64,000 nt of DNA from Drosophila miranda (taxonomy: Eukaryota > Arthropoda > Insecta > Diptera > Drosophilidae): positions 6,572,001 to 6,636,000 of the forward strand of contig NW_022881625.1 of NCBI RefSeq assembly GCF_003369915.1. The letters run 5' to 3'. This document shows positions 9,200-21,939 of this stretch, one piece after another. Each line of letters begins with the position of its first letter. Within the stretch, counting starts at the first letter, position 1. Below the pieces are notes generated by a model. It made no database searches, was not told where the DNA came from, and was given only the letters and a program-made list of their open reading frames with translations. The translations under genes and the position numbers were made by a program.

Positions 9200-11524
9200 A
9201 TAATGCCATAAATTGGATAAACAATCCAAGCACAGTTTGCCAAAACTCAGACTTTATGGACAAGCAATTTAGTTTAGTGTTTACTCTGCTCTCCTCCTCC
9301 CACGCAGCTAGAGGGTCTCTCGATCTGATCACATCACGTATTCGGGAAGGGTATGGTAAAATATCATGTGAGAATGTTATAGCAGTGTAAGACAGTACGT
9401 ATATAGTATAAATTATTGACAGACGATCGGAGAAACGCGGCTGATCCTGTGCAGCTGGACATATACATATTCAGTTTATCGCGTTAAAAACTTTACATTA
9501 ATCACGTCTGTCCCTCTTCTACTTACTCTTTCCGAAGTGTTGTCATTTGCTGATTTCACTTTTGCAGCTGCACCAACACAAAGAACTTTAGAAGAGGATT
9601 CGGTGTGCAGCTCAGAGCCAATTTTGGTGGGCAATTTCCTAGGCTCCAGCTCTCTCAGTCTCCAAATTCCAGATGTTCCCACAGACAGAAAGAAGAACAG
9701 GGCTGAAAGGTTTATAAATATAAATTCACTCAAAGAAAAAATTAGAAGTCGAAACAGTTTTCGAATCGCGAATGAAGATAATCTCATTATTATTTTTCTT
9801 TTAAAACTAGTAATAATGTCGTTGGACTCCCTTTCCTTTGTGACACACTTTATTCTCAAATTCCAGAGTGATACGAGTACTTTTTTTTTTACCAGTGTTA
9901 TAGTATATACATATGTGAGCTCCAAGAGAAGGGGGAATAAAATTCCACTCCAGACTCCGTATACTCTGTGATTTCGACTGGTTTCCGTAGATGAACCAAA
10001 TGTTTAAGAGTTTAAGGGCAATTTGTGTTTTTCGAAGCTTTTCGCAATAAGTATAGATTACCTTGACTACATCAATATTTCTGAAAGCAGTGCTCTTAAT
10101 TGCTAGGGTCAGATGCGACTGAGAGAGGAGTTGCTCACTTTTGAAATCGTTTGCTGTTAAGTTTTCTGTTAATTATTGTGATATTACGCCATTCTGTCAA
10201 CCGATGTCTTAGTAAAGCTTTGGGTCGAGCTTCAGCTTGGACAAACAATGAAGTTGTTTGTCAATTGCTTGGGCAAATACTCGTACTCAGGTGGAAAAAC
10301 AAATACCAGAATGGGGAAAAGGTTAAGATGGGAGACAAGAAAATATCAAATAAAGGGCCAATTAAGGAAGGTGATTGTGCGATTCTGTTTATCTTATCAA
10401 CGACAAATTTTGACCCCAGGGGCGTCATTTACTATCCTCAATTTGTTTGCATACTAAAGCAACATTAGCCGAAGAGCTACCTACAAAAGAGCTACCTTCC
10501 TGATTCCCAATTCGTAGGCTATTGATAAGCAATCAGTGGGGGAATATTCAAATTAGCCAGGTCTCATGTGTGATTAGCCGATTTCTCACACATTTCAAGC
10601 ATCAAAGCAGACAGCAGACAGAACGGAAAAGAACAGAACAGAACACAACAGAGCGGAGAAGACGTTGAGCTGACGGCTGGAGGGATCAGATCCCACAGAA
10701 GAAGCCGCCTTGAAATTTACGAAAAGAGCCGCCTATAAGTCGCAAGATTTCAGCACTGCCCAGGGCTTTATCTAAAGCTCCATTCGGAACAGTATTCAAA
10801 GCATAAAGCGTAACCAATTGATTGCTAATTTATATTGATGTGTCGATTATTTTATGATTATTCTTTATGATCGTTAAATTTTGATATACCAAAAGGCGAG
10901 CGAGATCGAACACCAAACTTGATTCAAATTTGTAGATCACTTTGAACAATCAAGCCACTCCCTGAGTACTTCTCAGGCCTTGTCTTACCTTGTTTTCAGC
11001 TGGATTGTTATAATTTAATAACTACACGGGAGGGCAAATTAAGTCTGTAGATCGGGTACCACAAAAACCACTTAAAGACGCTTTCTTTAATTGCCCCCAA
11101 AACGAAGATTTGGTTTTTATTTTTCGAGAAACCTGTGGGATAGCTTTCGGCTGCGGATGTGGCTGTGACTGTGGCTCTGACTGTGGCTCTGCCTCCAGCT
11201 GCTGGCCAGCTCCATGGACAGACAGTCATTTGTGTGAAAATCATCGTAGCATGAAGCGTTGTCAAATACCGTTTGATGCGGGGGTCGGTCCACTCTCATG
11301 CTTTTGTTTCGGACATTTCAAGGTCTGTACAGAAACCGTCTGTTGGGTCAGACCTCCCTCCATTGACCAGAGCAGAGCTCTAACAATGCGGGTTCTGGCA
11401 TCATTTTCATAGAAAGGGCATTAGAAGTTACTCATACGCACCGTGGGTTGGATAAGATTAGCGAAAGCCCACATAGACATAGCTCATCCTCCCCATTCTC
11501 ACTTGACTCTTTGCAGACAGCAGA
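9200..11524. other. painless upstream region, copy 1; no gene supported
   Basis: Collinear with 41820-42340 plus 46629-48415. It contains short frames on both strands that are not conserved as frames between the two copies: indels near 10250 and 10490 disrupt them. A GGCTGTGACTGTGG-type GC-rich repeat lies near 11145-11200. The last ~60 bases before the painless ATG end in TTTGCAGACAGCAG. Confidence 0.7.
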
Positions 11525-13722
11525 ATGAGCTCTAACAACTGCGGTTTCATCGATCCGCAGGGCCAGTTGAGCGCAGCCCTCGCTAATCGGGACATACGGG
11601 AATTCCACACTGCCCTGGACAGCGGTGCCCAGGCCAATCGCCAGGACGATCGAATGCCTCTCAGGTGGGCTCCTGCATTCAGCTGCTGCTCGAGTACGGA
11701 GCCTCTCCGAATTTGGTGGATCAGGGTGAGTTCACGCCCCTCCACCATGTGCTGAAGAATAGAAAGATTGAGGCAGGCACTAAGCTGGAGCTGATCCGAC
11801 TTTTCCTGAAACAACCACAGTTGGACATTGACAGCTATCGGAACGGGCAGGTACGCCAGATGCTGAGGGATTAGTATCCGGAACTGCCGTTGCCGGAGCT
11901 GCGCGAGGCCGGAGCAGAGATCGACTGCGAGCGACTCCTCCGCACGCTGCGGGACGGAGACGAGAACCAGCTCGAGCAACAGTTCGCGGAGTACCACCAG
12001 AACGTCAGCGGAAACGCAGACAACCAATGCAATGCCAAACAGGAGGAGTATCAGTCCCTGCTGGCGGAGAGTATCAAGCGGGGCAAGCAGCGAGCCTTTG
12101 AGGCCATCCTCGAGACGGGCATCAACATTAATCCTTCAAAATTGAGCGACATCAGCCCCGTGGAGTTGGCCATAATCTGGGGCAACCACAGGGCGCTAGA
12201 GAAGCTGTTGAAGCATCCGCAGCTGAGGCTGACATCGCATTCCAAGCTGCTGAACGCGGTTATCAGTCGCCTGGGTGAGCAGCCGCTGGACGACTTCTGT
12301 GACCACCAGCGCTGCTTCCAGCTGCTGCTCGAGAGCGATCGTGTGGACATCAATGAGGCGGACAAGGCTGGCCTGGTGCCACTCTCCTATGCGGTCAAGT
12401 ATCGCAACACAAAGGTGGCACAGGAGCGTCTACGGCAGGGAGCGTACATCGGGGCGAGAAGCGCGTTCGGAGATCTTCCCATACAGGAGATGAACCCGAA
12501 AGTGCTGGAGGAGCACTCAGGTGGGTTTATATCACCACCAACGGGTAGAAGCCCGGTGACCAGAGTTTCGAGATCATCATCAACTACAAGAATCTGATGA
12601 GACGCCAGCGAGAGCCCGGGCGGTCGGACAAGCGGAGCATTGGCCATCCTCACCAATTGGAGGACGAGATGACTCCAATCGCATACATCGCCGATTCCAA
12701 GGAGCTGCGTTACCTGCTGCAGCACCCGCTAATCTCGAGTTTCCTCTTCCTCAAGTGGCACCGCCTCTCGGTGATCTTCTATCTGAACTTTCCACTTTAC
12801 TCTCTCTTCACTGCCTCCATTATCACGCATACGCTCCTTAAGTTCCACGAAAGCGACCACACGGGCCTGACTGCCCTCTTCGGCCTGTTCTCTTGGATAG
12901 CGATTGTGTATCTCATGATCCGAGAGGTCATACAGCTTGCCATGTCGCCGCTGCTGTACTTCAGGTCCATCACGAACCTGATGGAGGTGTCTCTCATTGT
13001 CTTGTCGATCCTAACCTGCATGGAAGCCAGCTACGACAAGGAGACGCAGCGCATACTGGCCGTCTTCACCATTCTGCTGGTGTCCGTGGAGTTCTGCCTG
13101 CTGGTTGGCTCCCTGCCAGTACTCTCAATTTCGACGCACATGCTCATGCTGCGCGCCGTCTCCAGCAGCTTCATCAAGAGCTTTGCTCTCTACTCGATCT
13201 TTGTGCTTACGTTTAGTCTGTGCTTCTACATACTGTTTGGCAAGCCCCAGGTGGATTCCTCCTCTCCGAAGGACAGCACGCCAGAGCCAGCAAAGGAGGG
13301 AGAAGATGATGGTCACTTCAACACATGATCCGTGCCCATCGAGGCGCTCATAAAGACGATTGTGATGCTCACGGGAGAATTTGATGCCGGTGACATAAAG
13401 TTTGACAGCGTCTACACTTACCTGATCTTCCTGCTCTTTGTGTTCTTCATGACCATTGTGCTGTTCAATCTCCTGAATGGTCTGGCTGTCAGCGATACTC
13501 AGGTGGGTTTATATTTCCTTTTCTTCCTCGGCTTTATCCAACTGTTTTCTCCCCTCTCTTTTCCCACAGGCCATCAAGGCCCAGGCGGAACTGAACGGCG
13601 CCATTGTCCGCACCAATATGCTGACCCGCTACGAGCAAGTTCTCACTGGCCGAGATGAACACGCTCAGACCTCATCGTCCCAGTTGAACAAAGGCAGTCG
13701 GTTCGCTCGAGGAAGACCATGA
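11525..13722 (+). pseudogene. pain: painless (TRPA cation channel) pseudogene, copy 1
   Basis: Recognised as Drosophila painless, a TRPA-family nociception channel. It opens with MSSNNCGFIDPQGQL and runs through ankyrin-type repeats, six membrane segments, a pore segment (FDAGD) and S6 (VLFNLLNGLAVSDTQ). A segment corresponding to roughly 80 ankyrin-region residues of the D. melanogaster protein is missing after QDDR near 11650, shifting the frame. TAG replaces CAG at 11872-11874. A 13-base patch at about 12518-12530 replaces 11 bases and shifts frame. TGA replaces TTC at 13327-13329. A 67 bp phase-0 intron follows VSDTQ. The C-terminal cytoplasmic region is missing; the frame ends KGSRFARGRP. 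Compared with ~900 residues in D. melanogaster it is truncated at both ends and cannot encode a channel. Confidence 0.93.
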
Positions 13723-14213
13723 GCTAGTCACCGGTTCAATCGTAATTTTCTTCATGCTTTTCTTGAGTTTCACGCCCTCGTGGCTTTTCCCACACTTGGG
13801 ACCCCACTAGGCAGAAAAGCGAAAGGAGAGAAAATCTTCACTGATGAATCGCCTGATCGGATCGGATGGGCTGTTATATACTCACAACACATACTCATTG
13901 GCCGCAATTGCGAATCGCTGGGCTGTGAACAAGCTTGAATTGAAAGAGTGTCGGGACTTCGGTGGGCCAAAGATACATATCTTTACCCCTTGAATCAGCT
14001 CGTGTTGATTTTTCTGCCGTGCATTGCACTTTTGAGCTCAGGTCCTAAACGAGAGTCACACACCACATCATCATTATGATAATGACTGTGAGCGAACGAA
14101 TGCTGATGAAGCTTCATTGTCAATGTCGAAAGTTATGGGATTGGTTAAGGAAACCCAAGGTAGGATATGAAAAGTATTGCGTTCTGCTCTGGCATAGGAT
14201 CTCAGCTTTAATA
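13723..14213. other. painless 3' flank, copy 1
   Basis: 491 bp collinear with 50612-51102. No gene seen. It ends at AATA, where the LTR begins with TGTAACGTG. Confidence 0.8.
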
Positions 14214-15849
14214 TGTAACGTGTCACCTACGCACGTCTGTGTATATAAATCCTGTCAGGCTAGCTGTTATTCACACGCTTTGGGTTTCCGGCCTCTGCTC
14301 GTCGGCTATTGGAGTGATGTTCTTGCCCCCCTCCTGCTGGTGGCCTATACGCATAATACGACGAAAATGCTTAACCGGGAGACACTGTTTATCCCTGAAT
14401 AGAATTGTGGATGTGTGCTGGAAAGGTATCTCAACTCCGCCTCTGGTGTTGTCGAGGTCGTGTCGCCCACCCTACCATGGCCATTCCAAACCGTTCGATT
14501 TATTGACGGAATGGCCCCTTTGTCCGGGGCGTCCTACATGGGGAATTTGCCAGCGAAAGCAAAGCGGTAGATTAATACATTATAAAGTTTATTCACTTAC
14601 TGGCTAAAACAATAACATTACCCGCAAATACCATAATATAATCACCCACATTAAAAGAATAGCTAAATGAAATATATGTATAAAATTCCTACAAATACTT
14701 GGCTATGTGCCATACAAATGATATACAAAACAAGTCCGAAATGGACAAACTAACTTGCTTGCTGACTCCGTAATGTTACGAAACCAATTCGAGTGGGCAC
14801 TTCTCCCTCTCACTCACCGACCGGCCCTAGTTCCCTTGTTTCAAGTTGTAATTTATTAATAACAGAATTTAAGTCCACTCATACCTTTTCTCCAGTTTAT
14901 GGCTCCATCGGCGAAAGCGCTTTCCTCGATGAATACCTAAAGCTGCTGTGGCGGAAGAACACTTAAATGGGCACAAGGTTGGGGGAAATCATATTTGCAG
15001 ATCGGCGAGAGTCACGAGAAGCCACTACCGGAATCAAATCTAATTCTCTCCTAATTAACTCCGCACAGAAATCATTATTAATTACACATTTACAAACACG
15101 AATACAATTACACCGTCAATCTGTTGCTTCCTCTTTTTTTTCTATTCTCTTTTTTTCCCGACTGTTATCTATGTTTCCTTTCCACCTCCTGGGCGAAAGG
15201 GAACAGCACAAATTCTTTTCCCCTGCTTCTGCAGGTGAAAGGTACGCGAAAGCAAAGAAAAGGCCAAACGGCCAATCACCGACGGTGCTAGATTAACACT
15301 TTCTCTCCGCCGATCTGCTCGCGACCAATGGACGGGCCCTCCTTATCTGCCGCGTCGCGCTCGACTACTAAAGTGCCGACGCCAACGCCTCGGGAAGCTA
15401 GCCGCTTGGGGGACCGAGCGTTCCCCAAATGTCTTCTCCCTCTGCTTCCACGCTCGCTTCTCCGATGGCTGAGCGCTTTCCAGACAGTCCCAAAGGTTTA
15501 AACGCCACTTTGTTAGGCTTGCGGCTGCTGTTGTTTGCTGGCTGGCTTCCTTGGACGATCGAATCCGCCCTGATTAACTCGATATACTAAGCGCCAAGAC
15601 TACAAATGGACCAACTCTTTATTCTCCTTTAGCCCTTCTCTTCTCTTCCCGCAGCACTCACACCAACCGGACTCAGCGCTATACGGCTTCTGACGACTGA
15701 ATAGCCTACTCGCCTTCAACCAAGAATCTCGCAGTCGAATCTTGGATTTAGATATTTAGATTCCCTAGAGTTTTTCTCTTCACTAAATTCTTGGTTTTTC
15801 CTTTCCGTCGGACCGATACGCAACCGACTCAATTGACTTTCACGAGGGA
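14214..15849 (-). repeat. E1 3' LTR (LTR copy 1)
   Basis: 1.64 kb, beginning TGTAACGTGTCACC on the plus strand and ending near GACTTTCACGAGGGA. A minus-strand AATAAA lies at about 14588. It is nearly identical to the LTR at 51103-52738. It lacks two short blocks present in the 5' LTR, about 14 bases near 14270 and about 22 bases near 14344. The exact inner boundary is uncertain by a few bases. Confidence 0.82.
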
Positions 15850-16117
15850 ATAGCCGATAGGGACGCCAACGTTCTGGCGGCAAATCCTCTAACAGGTCCC
15901 TGGATGCATTTTCAACAGAGATAGCCTGACGTTTTGACCTGTTACCGTCTTTTTGGTTTTCCCTTGACCTGTCGTTCGCCTGCCACTCTGAGCACTAGAT
16001 GGCGCCACAAAAAAACTCAGCATTTCCTGCTACAAGCGCTACAAAAGCACCCCCGAAAGATCAGGCTTGGCGGTCACACTCCCAAGAATGATAACAGGAC
16101 AGCTTGAAGCAGTTGGT
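15850..16117 (-). other. E1 3' untranslated region
   Basis: Lies between the pol stop (16118-16120) and the 3' LTR. No open frame and no strong polypurine tract were seen. GGATTTGC(T/C) occurs twice, near 15885 and 16170. Confidence 0.6.
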
Positions 16118-19100
16118 TTACTGACGAAGATCTTTCGCGTGAAACCGTCCTACGTAAGGACCCAGCAAATCCTCTAACTGCTAGTAGGCCTGCCCTATCT
16201 TCTTTTTGACCCTGGCCTTCAGAAAGGCCGGACCCAACTTCGCGCTGTCCCCTGACTGAAAATTGCTCTGCCTGAAATTTCTTCGGAACACCTCCTGGCC
16301 GACATTGTAGGATATGTCTCTCGACCGTAAGTTATACTGCCGTTCATTCTTATCGTTCTGTTTTTTCATGACTTCTAGAGCCTTGCTTCGAACCAAGTCT
16401 AATGAATCCTCCCGCGAGAAAACTGCTGACCTGTCGTCCATCACCCGCAATGCTCTCAGAAGCTTGTATGTTGCCCCGGAAGTGATGAAATGCTGTCCGA
16501 ACACCATATAATAAGGAGTTGCATTTAGACTTGCATGCACCGCCGAACGCAATGCGCAGCAAATGCTGCTGAGGTGCTCGTCCCAGTCCTTCTGATCCTC
16601 GCGCACTCAAGATCGGATTGCTGCAATCAGCGAGCGATTTACACGTTCGGAAGCATTAGCTTGGGGTGCGTACAGGGCCGTGAGAGTGTGCGAAACTTTA
16701 TATTCCCGGAGTAGCTTTTGGAATGCCTCAGACTTAAATTGTGTGCCATTGTCGGATACTATTGTCTCCGGAACCCCGAAAGCATGAAAAAGATCTTGCT
16801 GCATGGATTTGACTACCACGTCCGCGGTCAACTTCTTCACTGCCTTAAGAAACACATATTTAGAATAGTGATCGAGGACGATAAAGATGCCTATATGTCC
16901 ACTTCTTGAACGGGGATATGGCCCCAGGAAATCTACATATAATTTCTGGAAGAAACGTTGTGACTCGGGCGCAATTCCAATCTTCGGTCTCTGGATTGTA
17001 TTGGGGGCCTTGGTAGTCTTGCAGACATCACAAGCCTGGATATACTTCTTCACATCGGCAACCAAACCAGGCCAGTAATAATACCGCCGTATCCTTTCTA
17101 GGGTTTTGTTAATGCCTCCATGGGAAGCCAGTGGATTGTCGTGCGCGTTACGCAAAACGTCAACCACTAACCCTTGAGGAATCCAGAGTTTCCAAATGAA
17201 CACATCATGTAGCACCTCTCCTGTTGCGTGATCTGACCTACGATACAACAAGTTATCTACAATTTTGAGATCTGGCAACTTATCAATATTGGCCCTAACC
17301 CTTCTACGATCTCCACGTAATCTTCTGCCTTGAATTCTGGCGATTCCAAATCTACCAACAACCCATTGCTCGCGTCTAGAGTCGCCACTTCCTCCTCATT
17401 TACGTGAGAAAGAGCATCCGGAACCACATTAAGCCTTCCGCTACGATGCTCGATTTTAAACGAGAAACTCTGCAGCTTGAATGCCCATCGGGCTAGACGT
17501 GAGTGTAAGTCAGTTTGTGACATGAGCCACTTTAAAGAGGCGTGATCAGTGATTACAGTAAATTCATGACCCTCGATGTAAGCTCTGAACCTATTTATGC
17601 AAACTATTGCGGCCAGACATTCTTGTTCGGTGACCGAATAATTCTTTTGGGCTTTGTTGAGTTTTTTCGATACAAACGCAATCGGATATTCGTCTCCCTA
17701 CGGCGTCTTCTGCACCAGCACTCCCCCAACGCCTGTCTTGCTAGCGTCACAGTGAACATAGAATGGTTTGCTAAAATCAGGACTACGCAAAACTGGCGCT
17801 GAGCAAAGCATCTCCTTCAACTTTTTAAAAGCCTCCTGACCCTCTGGAGTCATTGAAAATTTCTGTCTGGGTTTGAGCAAGTCCGTGAGAGGCGCGGCTA
17901 CTGATGCGAAGTTGCTTATAAACTTCCTGTACCAGCCTACCATACATAGGAAGCGACGCAGAGACTTTAGGGATTTTGGCAAAGGAAAATCGGACATAGC
18001 CGAAATCTTATCCGGATCTGTACGAATCACCCCTTCGCCTACTATATGCCCCAAATACCGCACTGACTTCATGCAAAACTTGCTTTTCTCCACATTCAGC
18101 GTTAACCCTGCCGCTTTTATGTAACTTGCCACTTCACTCAACACCCTCCGATGTGACTCAAAACTGTCCGACACAATCAAAAGATCGTCCAGGTACACAA
18201 AAACTTCATTTCTTAAACTGGCCGGAATTACCTTGTCCATCAGCCTTGTCATGGTCTGCGAAGCATTAGTGAGACCAAAAGGCATTACCTTATACTGGTA
18301 GAGAGGTTTCCCCGGAACCGTGAACGCTGTTTTATCGCGTGAGCTCGGCTCTAAGGGAACTTGCCAATAGGCATCCTTAAGATCCAGGCTCGAAATAAAC
18401 AACGCCTTAGGAAGACGTCCTAGAATCCCATCAATTTGTGGTAACGGACACGCGTCTTTTTTGGTCACCGCGTTAACTTTCCTACTATCTAAACATAGCC
18501 TCACCTTTCCTGGCTTCTGCACCAATACTACCGGTGATGACCACGCACTATCGGATTCCTCTATCACCCCTAAGCTGAGCATCCGATCTATCTCCGCATA
18601 TAACAATTTCTCTACCGCAGGAGATACAGGGAAGTGTCTCTGCTTCACGGCTTTTGCATCACCTACATCAATTGAATGCGAAAGCAGAGCCGTCTTTCCT
18701 AGACCGGAAACGGAAAACGAAGGAAATAAATTGATGGTCGCTTGCAACTGGTCCATTTCCCCTCGGCTGAGGTTCTGCGGTTCATGAACTATCTCTGCCA
18801 GCGACATGCTGGGTGGTAATAAATCGAAACTTGACCAAAAATCGATCCCTAAATACAAGTCCTGGCTGAGCGATGGAATAATGTGCAGCTCAAGGTCCTT
18901 CACTGCACCCTTATACTGCACCGGTGTCCGCAGTCGTCCCACTACCTCTTGCCTCCGTCCATCCGCAGTGGAAGCATTTACAACTCCTCTCTTAAAAGGA
19001 ATTCGGCTTTGGATTACGCGTTCTGCTAACTTTCCGCCTATAACACTCATAGCTGCTCCGGTGTCTAATAGACCAAGGACTGTTTGATCCAACAGGCGAA

Positions 19101-19140
19101 CTTCCGCATATGGACGCTTGTCCTTCTGCTTGTAGCGAAT
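16118..19140 (-). pseudogene. pol: E1 pol: protease, RT, RNase H, integrase (multiple stops)
   Basis: Translated on the minus strand. Protease with DTGAAMS (about 19050); RT with fingers, palm KVMPFGLTNAS and the YLDD active site (about 18190); RNase H with HCDASKTGVGG and TDH. The integrase has an HHCC region, catalytic D in VDFLGP, D in SDNGTQF and E in ASERVNR, then a C-terminal domain ending near FHAKDLRQ at 16121. Lesions: TAG at 17698-17700, a one-base frameshift near 17290, TGA at 16607-16609 and TAG at 16181-16183. All other segments share one frame, which is also the gag frame. All catalytic residues remain, so decay is by stops and not by loss of sites. Length and order are normal for a Ty3/gypsy pol. 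Confidence 0.92.
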
Positions 19141-20733
19141 TCAATTTATCGCTTTCGCCGCCTGCCGGAACGCTCTCATCCTTCTTGCACTCCTTGTGAG
19201 GGACTCATTACTGGGTTGGTCGTTGGTGAAAAGCGAATGGGATCTGGCATGGACTAGTTGTGGCCAGACTAAAGCTTGGTGTATGTCGGATTCTGATTTC
19301 TCAGACGGAAGCTGGGCGGTAGTTTTAAGTATCCCTACTGGGATTTCGCCTTTGCACTCGACTGCTTGCGCTGAACACTGACCGGCTGGCGAGGCTGGGT
19401 GTTCACTTTGCCGTTTTTTTTGGCATTTGCTACACGACGGCTTATATTTATTAGGTGCTCCGCACCCAAAGCAAAAAATTTTCCTTTTGCTATCGCAATC
19501 GTGGTAGCGATGCCCCTCCTTTCGGCAGTTCCAGCAAATCAGTGCCATGGCTGCCACCCCGTCCTCTTCTTCTACATCCGAGAATTCGGAGTCCTCCTCT
19601 AATTGGGCTTCCTCTACCAATTCCGCAACCTGTTTCCGGAAAGGAATCAATTTCTGGTACCCATGACTCCGCCTAACGTCGTCGAGAAAACCCTCCCTTC
19701 TACGACAGACTTCTCTCAAACGTTCTACGCAGTCGATTTGGACATTCAGAAGCTCATGTCTAATTTCAGGTCGCAAATTGCGCCGTAAAGTTTCCACAAT
19801 CGCTTTCTCTGACATGGGAGTTTCCAAATCATCCATCAGCTGTATCAGGGCGTCGTGAAAGGAATCGAAATTTTATTTTTCTTTTTGCTTCCTGTCCCTT
19901 ATCGCTTCTCTTATATCCACATCGGTTCGAGAATCCCTAAACTGCTTTCTTAGGGCTTGGCATAACCAGTCCCATCTCATCGATCCGGAAGTCTTGTGGT
20001 AACGCCAATAAAAATCTCTGGCCTTTCCGTCAAAAAGCAGACTGGCGTTACTGCACAGAACTGGAAAATTTCCCTCGAGAGTCTGATGCGTCAAAGCCTC
20101 TACCCTATAGAGAAAATTATCAATGCTCAATCCTTCTTGGGTCCCATTAAAACGTTATTTCCAACTATTGAGGATATGGGCGACTTTGTCCGGTCGCTGA
20201 CTCAGATCTGAGACTGCACTGCTTGGACGGTCGTAGCTCGGAAACTGTGCTGAATACTGACTATTCAGTCCCTGTCGGAATGTTTCCTCCACTTCTCTGT
20301 CCCTATTTTGTTGGACCAGATTATCCGCTTCCCCACGTCTATTCCCTTGAGGAATGCTATTGCCAGTCTCTTGGAAATGTGCTGCTATGCTGGACTGAAT
20401 GATTTGAGCCATTTTGTCCGTGAGCTGGGCTACCACCTCGTTTTGCATCGTGCTGATGGCCTGTGTAACCATGCTCCTAACTCTTTCAGCGGTTATGGCT
20501 GCTGCATCGTTTTGCTTGGCCTGTGACCTGGTATTATGAGGAGTACTTCTATCGACGCATAGCGTCTTGCATGTGGGACAGGTAGTATGGGTCTTGACAT
20601 GTGACTCAATACAAGTTTTGTGAAACTCGTGGCTGCACTTTGTTTTCAATGTAGAAGCCGAAGCCAAAGTTTTCCCACACAACTGGAATTTTGGCGCCGG
20701 AGCCGGTTCAGGCTCGTTATCGGGGTTCTCCAT
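19141..20733 (-). pseudogene. gag: E1 gag with N-terminal RING-like finger
   Basis: The start is taken at ATG 20731-20733 (MENPDNEPEP), because the upstream 20 residues look untranslated. Residues 16-55 read F-x2-C-x13-C-x-H-x2-H-x2-C-x10-C-x2-C: RING-H2 spacing with the first Cys (16) replaced by Phe, one base away from Cys. A Q-rich linker, a capsid-like region (FLYRVEAL, GKARDFYWRYHK) and two zinc motifs follow: CWNCRKEGHRYHDC, then C-x2-C-x8-C-x2-C. In-frame stops lie at 20155-20157 and 19873-19875. The last stop, TGA 19141-19143, separates gag from pol in the same frame. Capsid and knuckles identify Gag. The RING would predict a ubiquitin-ligase-like activity, which is inference. Confidence 0.88.
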
Positions 20734-21886
20734 TGTACAAAAAAATAAATCAAACTTAATTCCTAACTGTCCTGACAAAAATATATCCCACAAAAACTAC
20801 ACGACAAAACCTAAACACTTACTTATCAAACGCAGACAAAACCAAAGTTAAAAATGTATTAATAGTAAAACTAAATTAAGTATTCTAGTTAAAAGTCAGA
20901 TAACTTATGCTAGCAAACCTAAGATGACCTAAAAATTCAAAAATAATAAGTAATTGTACGTGAACTCAAATTGCAAAGAGAACTGATTCCTCGTGTTATA
21001 ATTCATAGCTTCCTACGTTGCCAACTTAGGGTCAATGGCTCAGCAACCGCCACAGCTGTTCTCAAGTCCCGCTTCCCTTGTACAGCGAGAGAGCTAGCAA
21101 ATCAACAGCCCTACCAAATAACACACATGGAATGTAAACCACAAGAATAGAACGCAAAGAATATGATACGATAAAATAAAGTCATACAAATTTTTGCCTT
21201 ACGCATAGCTAATCCCCATGCGAAACGGACCCTATGCTAATGAGACCCCAATTCCTAAGCACAAAAGAAAATGAAAAGAATGTGTACGCGCGCAGACGCC
21301 TTGCACTTGTCGCTGTCTAATCAAAACCAACAACAACTTCATGCGCGAGCCGTGGCCAGCTGCTGCTTTGATTCGCGCCGCTGTCGTCCAAACATCTCGG
21401 CTCGGCACTCTACACTTGAAATGCTGCTTCTGATTTCACTCGTGGCCAACGGAATTCTATAATCAAGATTAATCCGAGTATGTCCAACGCGCTAAAACTC
21501 ATCAGCAGCAATGGCTAAGCCTTCCGCACAGTCCTTCAGCCGTGGGCAGGGGTCCGTAAGTAAACGAGATTCCCTCTGCAGTCCTATGCGCCCGAAAGAC
21601 CATGTTTAAGACTCCTGCCTCAGAAAAAGTAGGGTATTATTAAGATCGATGCACTTTTCGAAACGCTCCTCAGACGTGGCCGGATGAAAAGTCAAAACTT
21701 CTGCTTCCGTTTTCCGAATCGTCTGACGAGCCCTCTACTTGGTGTTGAGAAAAGAAGATATTCTTGAGCAATGACCACTTCCAGAGAAACAATTTTGGTC
21801 AATGCCGTCTATGCTGAATCGGGAAGTTTTAAAAACAACAAGAAGGATGTCACAGTGTTGATGGTGTCACACCTGAATAGGTGTGG
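20734..21886 (-). other. E1 5' leader
   Basis: About 1.15 kb between primer binding site and gag start, with no supported frame. Long leaders are usual for this type of element. Confidence 0.7.
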
Positions 21887-21903
21887 CCCCACGTTGGGCG
21901 CCA
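21887..21903 (-). promoter_or_regulatory. E1 primer binding site (tRNA-Lys type)
   Basis: Minus strand TGGCGCCCAACGTGGGG, the primer site familiar from gypsy-group elements. It lies about 36 bases inside the 5' LTR end, farther than the usual 0-10 bases. Either the LTR is longer than its TG..CA limits suggest or a short insertion separates them. Confidence 0.85.
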
Positions 21904-21939
21904 ATTTTTAGTTATAATACTATATCTATGATTCATAAA

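Larger units (their letters stand above)
8118..15867. repeat. Segmental duplication, copy 1 (DINE-1, painless, LTR)
   Basis: This 7.75 kb segment is collinear with 40681-52756 once the 4.3 kb gypsy insertion in the second copy is removed. Both start exactly at the DINE-1 3' terminus and run through painless upstream DNA, painless, a 491 bp 3' flank and a 1.6 kb LTR. Both include 18 bases of retroelement interior (ATAGCCGATAGGGACGCC) before diverging. Confidence 0.95.

Noticed and set aside
9537..9971. 144-codon ORF upstream of painless copy 1
   Set aside because: The duplicate (42155 onward) does not keep the frame even before E8, and substitutions show no codon pattern.
11117..11299. Minus-strand HSQSHSHSH-rich ORF
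   Set aside because: Translation of a GGCTGT-type repeat with no splice or start support.
11458..12027. 189-codon minus-strand ORF opposite painless, present in both copies
   Set aside because: Antisense shadow of painless coding sequence; conserved only because the gene is duplicated.
14571..14700. TATA-like sequences in the E1 LTR read as a plus-strand promoter
   Set aside because: The poly(A) signal, primer site and coding strand all place the element on the minus strand.
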